Below, in pieces: positions 1 through 8,619 of a stretch of 64,000 nucleotides of DNA. The stretch lies in the NCBI GenBank assembly GCA_025201845.1, contig MU603932.1, positions 65,006-129,005 on the forward strand, written 5' to 3'. Under the pieces are notes generated by a model. It saw only the letters and a list, made by a program, of their open reading frames with translations, was not told the origin of the DNA and made no database searches. Position 1 is the stretch's first letter; every line of letters begins with the position of its first letter. Both the position numbers and the translations under genes were made by a program. Source of the DNA: Martensiomyces pterosporus. Taxonomy: Eukaryota > Kickxellomycota > Kickxellomycetes > Kickxellales > Kickxellaceae.

Positions 1-1
1 T

Positions 2-220
2 GCGCAGGACGACCCGATCGCGGGCAAGGTCCTGGGCGTCAGCTTTGTTCTGCTGGGGATGGTCTTCGTCGTGATGGGCTTGTACCGCTACTTCAGCTCA
101 CAGGTTCTGATGACAAAAGGCAGGTTCCCCGTGTCGAGAGCCATGGTGGGTGCCTGTGCGGCGGCTACCCTGGCACTGCTTATCGGCCTTTTGGTCTCGA
201 TGTTTAAGGATGAGCAATAG
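2..220 (+). CDS. DUF202 (YidH-like) membrane protein, 3' end only
   Basis: The reading frame is already open at the left edge and runs 72 codons to a TAG. It shows two hydrophobic membrane segments, one around residues 9-25 and one around 47-64. They are joined by a basic loop with the YRYF and GRFPVSR motifs seen in the second half of fungal DUF202 proteins. These are small three-helix membrane proteins related to bacterial YidH and to the membrane part of vacuolar transporter chaperones. The start and first helix lie outside the window. The family call rests on the YRYF...GRFP.SR pattern and the helix spacing. The substrate or role is not known. Confidence 0.7.
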   Translation, partial: AQDDPIAGKVLGVSFVLLGMVFVVMGLYRYFSSQVLMTKGRFPVSRAMVGACAAATLALLIGLLVSMFKDEQ

Positions 221-509
221 CCAGCATGCGCAAACGGCATTCCTATTCCTTCTCTGCTGTTCTTTTGCTGATGTAACACCTTTCTTTCTCCTCTTTCATA
301 CAGTCATAAATGCCCACTTCTTTCACCCACGAAGGAGGCCACCAGCAGCTCCAAGATGCCGCTTCTGCTGCCCACTAGTGTTCACGTGATAGCGAACCGT
401 AAACGCTGCACAGCACTGTCCACACATAACGTCCTGTTTGTGAAAGCCAATGCGGAGAGCCCAAAGCACAAAATAGCAGTTATATATTCTCTAACCAAGC
501 ACAGCAGCG
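221..509. other. Intergenic, promoter of the Aven-like gene
   Basis: The gap lies between two genes on the same strand. It contains a CT-rich stretch (about 240-300) and a TATATATT run at about 481-488. That run is too close to the next ATG (510) to be a standard TATA box. No gene was seen. Confidence 0.4.
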
Positions 510-1388
510 ATGCGGCCCGATCCACACAAACAAAAGAACAGTCGCAGATACCAGGCAGCGCAAAGATCCAAGAAACAGGGCGAGGCAGGCGCAGAGGCAG
601 TCACAGACAGCGGCAGTTCTCAGCCAGCAGATGAAGGCAAGGAAAGTACGGCGCCTGCGCAGCGTCACCACACGAACAGGAGCAATAGCACAAGTCATGG
701 TGGACCGCAATTTTCGCGCAGAAAGCTAGAGGACAACTCTTGGCGGTACGAGGATCCCGCAGTAGATGAGGCACCGGAGGGTGCTATTCTGGACGAGAGC
801 GCTCTGGCAGCACAGGAGGAGGAGGATGTGAGAGAGTTCTTGGACTACCTGAAAGCCAAGTCGGACCTGCTTTCAACAGACCAGTCAGCCGTTTACTTCC
901 AACTTCGATCAGAGACCGACTCTGAGGAATTGCATTCGCATGGCGGGAAAACATGGGGCAGACTGGTTGAGGTTCCGTGGGATAGCTTGCTGGCAGATAT
1001 GTCCAAGCTTCCGATACATGAATTGCTGGGCATCGACGCAGAGACAGAGCTCCCTGAAAATGTCGCTGATGCAAAACAAGGTGCGCTGCCATCTGTGGCT
1101 CCAAAGCCCCAGGTATCTGTGTTGGCACCTGCAGTTCCTCGGATTGCCCAGAAACTGAGCGACCTGGCACCGAACATCAATTCCAAGCAGACCCCACTGT
1201 CGACAGCTACTGCCTCCGCCAAGTTCAAGCCAAAATTCGTGCCTGCTCCAGCCAAATCCACATTTATACCGCCACCAAAGCCCCAGGCTGTGCCACGAAA
1301 CACGGTGCCAGGGCTTGCGACCACGGTAACGAAGGCCCAGCAACCGGCAGCCGATGACTTGGAGGCGTTCTTGGACGATTTGATATAG
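510..1388 (+). CDS. Aven-like cell-death regulator homologue
   Basis: A single exon encodes 292 residues. The N-terminus is very basic and low in complexity. A conserved block follows at about residues 72-82 (RRKLEDNSWRYED) and another at about 125-180. In the second, a QLRSE strand is followed by an EVPWDSLLADMSKLPIHELLGID segment, the order seen in animal Aven (strand, then L...LPLH.RLG). A proline-rich linker leads to an acidic C-terminal tail, DLEAFLDDLI, also typical of Aven. Animal Aven binds Bcl-xL and Apaf-1 and activates ATM, and it binds RNA through its N-terminal RG-rich part. Whether any of this holds in a fungus is unknown. The ATG at 510 is the first in frame. The overall match is weak outside the central block. 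Confidence 0.55.
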   Translation: MRPDPHKQKNSRRYQAAQRSKKQGEAGAEAVTDSGSSQPADEGKESTAPAQRHHTNRSNSTSHGGPQFSRRKLEDNSWRYEDPAVDEAPEGAILDESALAAQEEEDVREFLDYLKAKSDLLSTDQSAVYFQLRSETDSEELHSHGGKTWGRLVEVPWDSLLADMSKLPIHELLGIDAETELPENVADAKQGALPSVAPKPQVSVLAPAVPRIAQKLSDLAPNINSKQTPLSTATASAKFKPKFVPAPAKSTFIPPPKPQAVPRNTVPGLATTVTKAQQPAADDLEAFLDDLI

Positions 1389-1562
1389 ATCCTGTAGCCT
1401 TTTGTACTTTCTTCTGCCAGTTCACGTGGAGGTGCCCACTGTTCCAGCATATGTCGATTCGTCAATATCAACGCGCATTACGAGGCTGGTGGCCGAGAAA
1501 GCCTGCTTTCAAGCACACATACCTTCACATACCCTCACACACCAGCAGCACGCATGTAAGCG

Positions 1563-2612
1563 ATGGAGCCCATGAACGACAGAATCCCTGTGCATGTGAT
1601 ATTCCGCTACCCGTACAAGCGGCCGCAGGAGTTCCAACCGCCGCAAGTAAAGCCATTCGAAGAGGTCAGCTTGGAAGAGCAGGTCTGGCGATGGCTGCTC
1701 GCGGTTCCAGGGCCAGACCGACCGCTAGACATCCTGGCAGAGCTGGAGGAGGACGAGGTGACGTTTGACTGGGAGCTGCTGGCATCTACGCTTCACGTGC
1801 CTCTGGCGGACGTCTTTGCTGCCGCGTCAACTCTGTTCGAAAGGCACATGGGCCGTCGCTTGACGCTTGTGGAAGACAGCAGCCTCCAAGTAGCAGAACC
1901 GCCAGTAAAGCCGGAAGAGCCAGCAAAGGAGCAAAGGGGCGACACTGGGGCGAGCGCAGAGGCATGCCAGCAACCCCAGCCGTCGTTGCCGTCGTTGCCA
2001 TCATCGCCGTCGTCGTCGTCGATGGACAGGCCAGCGAATGCGAGCGACTTTGAGCGCACAGGGCTCCAAAGCGTCGAGTCGCTGGGCAGCCGCCACGAGT
2101 CAGACGGCCCTGCGTCGCCAGTGGTGGAACTTAGCACCACCACGCCCGAAGCGGGGCGCAGCCGTGACCGCATTGACGAGCACGCCACAGGCGCGGCGGA
2201 TTCAGATCGGTCTATGAAAACAGCATCGATATTGACAGAGAAGCTTTCTCGCGGCAAGCAGTCAACAAGATCAGACACTGCAGCCATGCACCAGCATGCT
2301 CACCAGTGGCAGCCCTTGCACGACCAGGCCGCAAGCCAGCATGAGCTGGATATGCGCCAGAGCTTGATCGCTGAGGCCATGGTATCTGAGGTCCACCACG
2401 CCACTGCCAGTCACCCGAGCTCTGCTGCTGGCCCGCCCGGCGACGAGAAGCGGGCTGCGTCGTCGTCGTCGTCGTTTAGCGACCTGTCCAACAGCTCACT
2501 GACTGAATCGGCCATGCAGGACGCGCTGATATCTGAGGCAATGAATGGGAGCACGGCAATGTCGTCGTTACTTGGCAGCCGCATGTTTCCATGGGCAAAG
2601 AAGAAGAAATAA
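1563..2612 (+). CDS. ATG29: Autophagy protein Atg29
   Basis: The protein has 349 residues. The first 95 match the Atg29 domain: an opening HVIFRYPYKRP strand, a W-rich helix (EEQVWRWLLAVPG), an FDWELLASTLHVPL segment and a closing ERHMGRR helix. Atg29 works with Atg17 and Atg31 as the scaffold of the Atg1 kinase complex at the phagophore assembly site. The rest of the protein is Ser/Gln/Ala-rich and predicted disordered, as in other fungi, where it is phosphorylated and longer than in yeast (213 residues). It includes Ser tracts encoded by CGT/CGTCGT repeats near 1981-2022 and 2458-2476. A repeated (L)ISEAM(V/N) motif occurs around residues 268 and 322. The gene ends 74 bp from the convergent KRE33 gene. 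Confidence 0.85.
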   Translation: MEPMNDRIPVHVIFRYPYKRPQEFQPPQVKPFEEVSLEEQVWRWLLAVPGPDRPLDILAELEEDEVTFDWELLASTLHVPLADVFAAASTLFERHMGRRLTLVEDSSLQVAEPPVKPEEPAKEQRGDTGASAEACQQPQPSLPSLPSSPSSSSMDRPANASDFERTGLQSVESLGSRHESDGPASPVVELSTTTPEAGRSRDRIDEHATGAADSDRSMKTASILTEKLSRGKQSTRSDTAAMHQHAHQWQPLHDQAASQHELDMRQSLIAEAMVSEVHHATASHPSSAAGPPGDEKRAASSSSSFSDLSNSSLTESAMQDALISEAMNGSTAMSSLLGSRMFPWAKKKK

Positions 2613-2686
2613 AAACACGTCGAGTTGTAAAGAGAGAAATCAGGAGTAAGGAAAAGTGTGTTAGAAAGGGCGGTCTCCGGCTGTTC

Positions 2687-5600
2687 CTAGAACCTCCTTG
2701 TCTTCTTGCTAACCTTGGCCTTCTTGTTGGCCACCTTTTGTGCATGGGCCTCCTCAGACCTTATAAGATCCTTGGCCACAGACTGGGTCTTCTTTGACTT
2801 TTTGGTGCTGGTCTGGTTCTTCACGCTAACAACGGTCTGGACGGCGCCGCCAGAGAGCGCAGCCTTCTTGATCTGGCCCTCAGCCGACTCCCAGTCCTTG
2901 TCCTCGCCACCGATTGCGTACTGAGAGAGGTCCATGGCGTCGATCAGCTCGCGCTGCTTCTGCTTGAACTCATCAGTGACCTCCCTGCCTGCCTCGTCGA
3001 GGTCCTCCTCAAGCGTCTTCGCCGTAGGGTCCCAAGCCTCCTCGTCGGTGAGGGAGCGCTTGGCGCTAGTTCTTGAGCCACTGGCAGCCTTTGTGAGCTT
3101 CTCGTCAGCAGCCTTCTGCTCCACATCAAATGCGTCCTCGATAGCCTTGGTCTCCAGATCACGGAAGAAGTTTGAGAACTTGCGCAGAATCTTTGTGAAC
3201 AGGGCCAGGATCTGACGGCTGGGCAAGTTGAGCTCCTTCTCAACGTTGTCAACTGACTTGCGCTGCAGTCCAAGGCCAAGAAGAATGCAAGCCTGGACTC
3301 CCGAGAGCGACACGCCCGATCCAAAGCGCGAATCGAAGTGGCGCTGTGCGATGGCGGGCAGGAGATCCAGAACGACGTGGTAGTCGAGCAGGTTGTTGGC
3401 GTACGACTCGAGGCGCTTGAGGTCGTACCCCGAGAAATCGCGGGCCAGGTCGGACCGGGAGTAAGGACAGGCTGCGTCCTCCGCAAGAGACTCGGCGCTC
3501 CGGCCAGATTTGGCGGCGTCAAGGATGCTCATTGCCAGAACGACAGAGAAGTCCTTGAACGAGTATGACAGGAGAGTCCCGAAGCGGTGGTGGAAGTCGC
3601 GAGCAAACGCATCGAGCCAGTGCTCTCTAGCCTGAACAGCGAGGTCCGCGCTGGGCAGCTCGTTGAGCATCACGCAGGTGTACTCGCCAGTGAGCTCATT
3701 GCTGGTCTGGCGCATGTACACAGGGGCGTATCCGGCGCGCTTCCAGAACTTGTGCAGGTTTGAGGTGAGCCCATAGCTGACGCCCAGCCAGTGCAGGCGG
3801 GTGGGCTTCTTCTCGGCAAGCTTGAGGAAAAGCGCCGGCAGAGCCTTGGGGTCGCGGATGCCGACTGCGTCACGGCGCAGATCGGCCTTCTCGAGCTCCT
3901 CGTCGGAGATGCGCTTCAGGCCGTACTCGTCGGTATCGGCAAGAGTGCTCTTCACGCCCTCAGCGTCGGGCTCCTGGAGGGAGTAGAACTTGCCCTCATA
4001 GAACTCGCGCAGCTGGTCGAGTGCGCGCGATCCATATCCCATGCTCGCATAGTCCGGGTGGGTGGCGATACGCACGACACGGGCACCCGAAAGCGCTGCA
4101 AAGTCCTCGTCCTGGTACTGCTGGGCAACGAGCCAGGGGATAAGGTCGCCCTCATTACGCTCGCCGCGGCCCAGGGTGTTCATGACAGCCTGGCGCGAGA
4201 TCTCGCCCTCAAGGCACACCTGAATGGCGCACAGGGGCTCAGGGAGCGATGCAGCGTTCGGGTCAATAGGAGGAAGGAGCACAAAGACCTGGTGAGCAGG
4301 AGCGTCGCTCATCAGCTGCAGGTCGTTGGGCGAGTTCTTGTAGTGCGAGGCGACAAACAGAGCCATCAGGCGCTGGAGGAATGCCTCCGATACGGGGTGG
4401 TACGAGAACAGAGAATCGCGGTTGACCCAGTACAGCTCGCACTCGGAGGGGTGCGGGCAGCCGCTGAGAGTCTTGGGCACGATTGTTGCATCCAGGCACA
4501 GCAGCTTGTTTAGCCACTGCTCTGTGGCATCGCCCAGGCTGTATCTGATGGGCTCCTCAAGCGTGACTTCCTTGAGCGACCGTCCACCAGCGCTGGCCGA
4601 TCCCGAAGACGACCCAGAAACAAAGCCACGTGACTGCTCGCGAAGCTGCTGAATGAGCTTGAGCGAAAGCGAGCGGCCGGTTCCCTCGTAGCCGTTGATG
4701 GTTGACGCCATGAACACAAGGTAGGGACCCATCAGCTTCTTGACAAGAGGAAGGGGAATTGCTGCAGCCTCATCAATGACAACCAGCTCGGCCTGCGACA
4801 GGGTGTAGGCGTCCTGGGGCTGGATGTACTGAATAGTCTGGCGGTGCTTGCGGAACACATTCACACGCACAACGGCATCGCGGAAGTCTGGGTTAGTGGA
4901 CTGGACAATGTCGTAGTCAATGTGCTCTTCAAAGCCAAGGGCATCGAACCCCTTGAAGACGAACTGAAACAGGGTCTTCAGGTTCTCCGGCGAGGGCGAT
5001 GTGACAAAGATGTTGGAGTAGCCATAGGCGACAGCGCCAGCCAGGGCAATGCCAAGGGCGGCCGACTTACCACGGCCACGGCCAGCAGTGAGCGAGACCG
5101 TGGAGCGCAGCGTCTTTTCCGAAATGGCATCGACAAACGTCATGATGGCCTTTGCCTGGTCCAGCGTCTTTGCTCTGGCAATCAGCGATCCGATGGGCTG
5201 TGTGTCGGCCAGAGACTCCTTGAGGTCAATAAGCTCCTGCTCGCGCGGCGACACTTGGTCTCCCTTCTTTGGCTGCACGGGCTTGACGCTCTTTCCAAGC
5301 GAGATCGGGAGCACGTTGAGCTCGTCATCGACAACAAGGCACGATCTGTTGTCGGCCAGAGAAAGAATGAAGCGCTCGTTGAAGCGCGCAACAACGTCGC
5401 CATGGACCTCTGTGCGGTAGCGAGCATGGACGTCCATCGTCATGGTGTACAGCTGCTTCAGCGACTTCATCGATTTGAGCAGCAGAACGACGATGCCGCC
5501 TCCCTCGACAGTCTCGATCGTGCGGGCGAGAATGTTTGGCGTCAGAGCCTCAAAGTCCTGCAGGACACACATTCCGTATGTGTTGCCCAGGATCTTGTGC

Positions 5601-6047
5601 GATTCCTTGTAGTACGTGTACCGGATGTCCGTCAGAGTAATGAACATCTCGAACGGGTCCTCAGTGTTTGCCTCGCGTATGCCCTTCTTCACGTCGCGCT
5701 TAATCTTTGCCTCGCGCTTCTTGCGATGGCTGGTAAAGCCCAGGTCCTTCTTATAGCACCACAGAACAGAAGGTCTGCCAGTAACCCGTGCCTGCGAGAG
5801 CATCCAGTGGAGGTTCACCACCTACGGAATCACACCACAGTAAATGCAGGGCAGAAGGATTTGTTTAGTGGTGGAGCATGGAGGTGCAGGTGAGATATCT
5901 GAGCGTAGAACGCTGCGTGCTCTTTGTGCTGTACGTTACCTGGTTCTTGCCCTTGTCGCCAACGAGGACAAAGAACGAGCGGTGGTTCTGCTGAACGCCA
6001 TTCTTGATGAGGGTGTTGATACGTGAGTCAACTGCCTTTCTGACCAT
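2687..6047 (-). CDS. KRE33: RNA cytidine acetyltransferase Kre33/NAT10
   Basis: Two exons: 6047-5940 (36 codons) and 5821-2687. The intron at 5939-5822 (118 bp, GTAACG...TAG, phase 0) restores the family sequence GDKGKNQ|VVNLHWMLSQA. The full protein is about 1080 residues, near the usual 1025-1070. Domains in order: a TmcA-type N-terminal domain, a RecA-like helicase with Walker A GRGRGKS and the VIDEAAAIP motif, a GNAT acetyltransferase with the acetyl-CoA loop ATHPDYASMGYGSRAL, and a tRNA-binding domain with a basic nucleolar tail. Kre33 uses ATP and acetyl-CoA to make N4-acetylcytidine in 18S rRNA and, with Tan1, in tRNA-Ser/Leu. It also acts in small-subunit assembly. The gene diverges from TRM11. 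All key motifs are intact, so it should be active. Confidence 0.96.
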
Positions 6048-6429
6048 CGTATCTGCCTGTCAGTCGACCGCGCCTGCGTTATTTCGATGTTGTGTAGATA
6101 GGCGTGCGTGCAAAGTAGAGCGCAGAAATGGCTGGTGCAAGAAAGCTAGAGAGCAACAGGAGAAAATTGATTCTACGCCTTGCTCGTGCTGCCTCTAAAA
6201 AGCAGATTGAAAATTTGTTTCGATGATCAGGATCTCCATGCAGCGCATAATCAGCGTGATTTGATCCGCTGGTGCCAAAGCTTTTCCTCTATATTTTTCT
6301 TGCTGCTGCGTTGCACCACGCCGTTCGAATGAGCCGCAAACACCAGACGCCGGTTTCTTTCAAGCAATCCACACCTCACACCTCACACCTCACACCTCAC
6401 ACCTCACGCGGTATTTCCCAATTCGCAGC
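6048..6429. promoter_or_regulatory. Shared divergent promoter of KRE33 and TRM11
   Basis: Only 382 bp separate the start codons of KRE33 (minus) and TRM11 (plus), so both promoters must lie here. The TRM11 side carries a heptamer tandem repeat just before its ATG. No clear TATA box was seen on either strand apart from a weak TATATTTTT at about 6291-6299. Co-regulation of the two RNA-modifying enzymes is an inference from the layout. Confidence 0.6.
6370..6407 (+). repeat. CACACCT heptamer tandem repeat (5 copies)
   Basis: Five perfect copies of CACACCT end 23 bp before the TRM11 start codon. This places them in the probable 5' leader or core promoter. Copy number is likely variable among strains (inference). 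Confidence 0.9.
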
Positions 6430-7773
6430 ATGCCCAAATATATCGTCCACTTTGCCCAGTACCACGAGGACTTCCGCTTGGCTGAGCTCGACGCTCTGTC
6501 GACGCTTGAGGGCGTTCCCATCAAATATGATCGCGAGAGCTACTCCCCAGAGTCGCCTTTCCTGATAGTAGAGATCGAGTCATCCGAGCAGGCAAGGAAG
6601 CTTGCGCGCAGAGGAATTCTTCTACGCAAGATCGTCGAATACTGGGGCTGCGCAGAGACCTACGGACAGCTGTTTGCCGAAGTCAAGCAGACGCCCGAGC
6701 GGTGGGACGAGTACATGACCTGCTCGTTCAAGTTCATGGTCGAGGGATTTGGGCGGTCGCTTACACTAGAGGAGCAGGTGGCGGTAATAGAGTCATTCAG
6801 CTTTCTGGGATTCAAGGGCCCGATCAAGATGAAGAACCCGGATGTGGAATTCTCTGTGTGCGAGGAGTATGGGGAGACCGACAAACCAGTGCCGCCAAAG
6901 AGCCCCAAGCGGATCTGGTTTGGCCGCCTGATCGCCCAGGGAAGCAGGGATCTGATCAGCAAGTTTGATCTGAAGAAGCGCAAGTATCTGGGAAACACAT
7001 CTATGGATGCCGAGCTGTCGCTGGTGATGGCCAACCAAGCACTTGCGCGGCCAGGCGCTCTGGTGTACGATCCGTTTGTGGGTACTGGCAGCTTCCTGCT
7101 CACCTGCTCGCACTTTGGCGCCTTCTCGATGGGGTCTGATATTGACGGGCGTCAGATCCGCGGTACTGCTGGATTCCGTCGCGGTGTCAATGGAATCAAG
7201 GCCAACCTGGCGCAGTACGACTTGGCCGACCGCGTTCTCGATACAGTTGTCTTTGACATTTGCCGCAATCCCTGGAGGCGCGGTACCAAGTTTGACGCTA
7301 TTGTAACTGATCCGCCATATGGCGTCCGTGCCGGTGCCAAGAGGCTCGGTCGCAAGAACGGCACGGTTCCTGAGGTCAGCTTCAAGATTATCGACGGCGT
7401 CGAAAACTACAAGCGTGACGACTACTACCCGCCGACTATCCCCTATGAGATGTCTGATGTGATCAGCGATTTGCTCAATTTCGCAGCCCAAGAGCTCGTG
7501 GTCGGCGGTCGTCTGGTGTACTGGCTCCCCACCGTCGCTGATGAATACGACCACAAGGATATCCCGTCTCATCCTGCGTTGAGGCTCGTGGCCAACTCTG
7601 AGCAGCCGTTTGGGAGCTGGAGCCGGCGCTTGGTTACCATGGAGAAGATCACTGAGGTTGAACCATCGGCTGCCTCGTCTCCAGCACCTGGCCACGAGCC
7701 TGCTCACAAGAACTTCCGTGAAAAATACTTTAACCGCTTTGAGCCGCTCCCATCAGACCCCTCCAAGCAATAG
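6430..7773 (+). CDS. TRM11: tRNA (guanine(10)-N2)-methyltransferase Trm11
   Basis: A single exon of 447 residues, close to yeast Trm11 (433). The first 150 residues form the N-terminal ferredoxin-like/THUMP region. The Rossmann methyltransferase domain follows. Its SAM-binding motif I is YDPFVGTGSFLL (about residues 214-225) and its catalytic motif IV is TDPPYGVR (about 292-299), the signature of N2-guanine methylation. Trm11 methylates G10 in tRNA in complex with Trm112. Trm9, also in this window, uses the same Trm112 partner. The C-terminal tail after residue 415 is Ser/Pro-rich and variable. The ATG at 6430 gives the typical MPKYIVHFAQYHEDFR N-terminus, which supports this start. Confidence 0.95.
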   Translation: MPKYIVHFAQYHEDFRLAELDALSTLEGVPIKYDRESYSPESPFLIVEIESSEQARKLARRGILLRKIVEYWGCAETYGQLFAEVKQTPERWDEYMTCSFKFMVEGFGRSLTLEEQVAVIESFSFLGFKGPIKMKNPDVEFSVCEEYGETDKPVPPKSPKRIWFGRLIAQGSRDLISKFDLKKRKYLGNTSMDAELSLVMANQALARPGALVYDPFVGTGSFLLTCSHFGAFSMGSDIDGRQIRGTAGFRRGVNGIKANLAQYDLADRVLDTVVFDICRNPWRRGTKFDAIVTDPPYGVRAGAKRLGRKNGTVPEVSFKIIDGVENYKRDDYYPPTIPYEMSDVISDLLNFAAQELVVGGRLVYWLPTVADEYDHKDIPSHPALRLVANSEQPFGSWSRRLVTMEKITEVEPSAASSPAPGHEPAHKNFREKYFNRFEPLPSDPSKQ

Positions 7774-7884
7774 ATCTGGCGATACACCTTGCGTCTTTTT
7801 TATATGTTGGCTATATGTATTTCATTTGAGGCTTTACTTTTGTAGCTAGAGCAAATTGAAGTGGCCTCTAAGAACGCGCTGGCA

Positions 7885-8103
7885 CTAGTTCTGTGGCTTT
7901 GACTTGGGCCTGCGTGGAAGTATCTCGGCGTTGATCAGCTTGCCCCTCTCCTCAGGAGCCAGTGGCTCTCCCAGGACCCTGGCTCTGACCTCGTTGTTCA
8001 AAAGGTTGAGGTCAAGGGCAGCCCCGCTCTGCGTACATGCCAGGGCTCTGAACGGTGCGCAGAGAGCGACAACGGCGACAGCGACGACGACAAATGACTT
8101 CAT
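7885..8103 (-). CDS. Small secreted protein, unknown
   Basis: I start at the ATG at 8103, not at an upstream in-frame codon, because this gives a clean signal peptide. The product has 72 residues. A Lys is followed by a hydrophobic run FVVVAVAVVALCAPF and an ALA-C cleavage site near residue 22-23. The mature part of about 50 residues is polar, has one Cys, and ends in a basic, proline-rich tail (PRRPKSKPQN). I do not recognise a family. It faces TRM11 tail to tail (111 bp) and diverges from ARH1. A lone Cys argues against a disulfide-rich effector. It could instead be a chance ORF with a hydrophobic start, but the signal peptide is convincing. Confidence 0.5.
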   Translation of the reverse strand: MKSFVVVAVAVVALCAPFRALACTQSGAALDLNLLNNEVRARVLGEPLAPEERGKLINAEILPRRPKSKPQN

Positions 8104-8619
8104 GGTTTGGTTGCAGATTCGGCTGGTAGCTATAGATGATGCAGGGATGTAGGGCAGCTTGTGAGTGCTGGCGAGAGTGGATCCCCATTGCTGGCTGAAT
8201 TTATTCGATTCCTGGGCATCGCAGCACCTCAAACTGCCGGCGTATATTTGAGCATGTGGTGGATTTCAAGCAAAATAGCGTCAATGTTTCTTCACTGCCT
8301 CAACTACTTTTGGAGCTGCTAGATTACTACCAAGATTCCGCAGGCTGTCTGAGACCCAGCTACTGAAATGCCAGTAACCAGGCTGGCAGACTACGCGTGT
8401 TTCCGGGCGGGCATTTTACTCTGCGCGCTTGTCAGCAACATGAAGCGCCTGCCTCGATTTAGAGCTGGACCGGCTCGCTATCTGATTTTTCCACGTGCAA
8501 GGTTTAGTCAACAAGCGCGTGTGCATGATGATCCAAGCTCTTCACGCCAGCCTTACTCTTCTCCTCTTGTGCGCGCAGCTTTATTCCTATACTTCGCTTA
8601 TCATAATACACCTGTAACA
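8104..8619. other. Divergent intergenic region (secreted peptide / ARH1)
   Basis: The frame of ARH1 stays open upstream through here from 8368. The extra 84 residues are not conserved-looking and precede the mitochondrial presequence, so I treat them as 5' leader. No other gene was seen. Confidence 0.4.

Noticed and set aside
1451..1768. Plus frame overlapping the ATG29 start
   Set aside because: It is a shadow of ATG29 in another frame; the Atg29 domain starts at 1563.
4844..5893. 349-codon open frame opposite KRE33
   Set aside because: It is antisense to the Walker A and N-terminal domain of a certain gene.
8368..8619. N-terminal extension of ARH1 from an upstream ATG
   Set aside because: The extra 84 residues are not family-like, and the ATG at 8620 gives a classic mitochondrial presequence.
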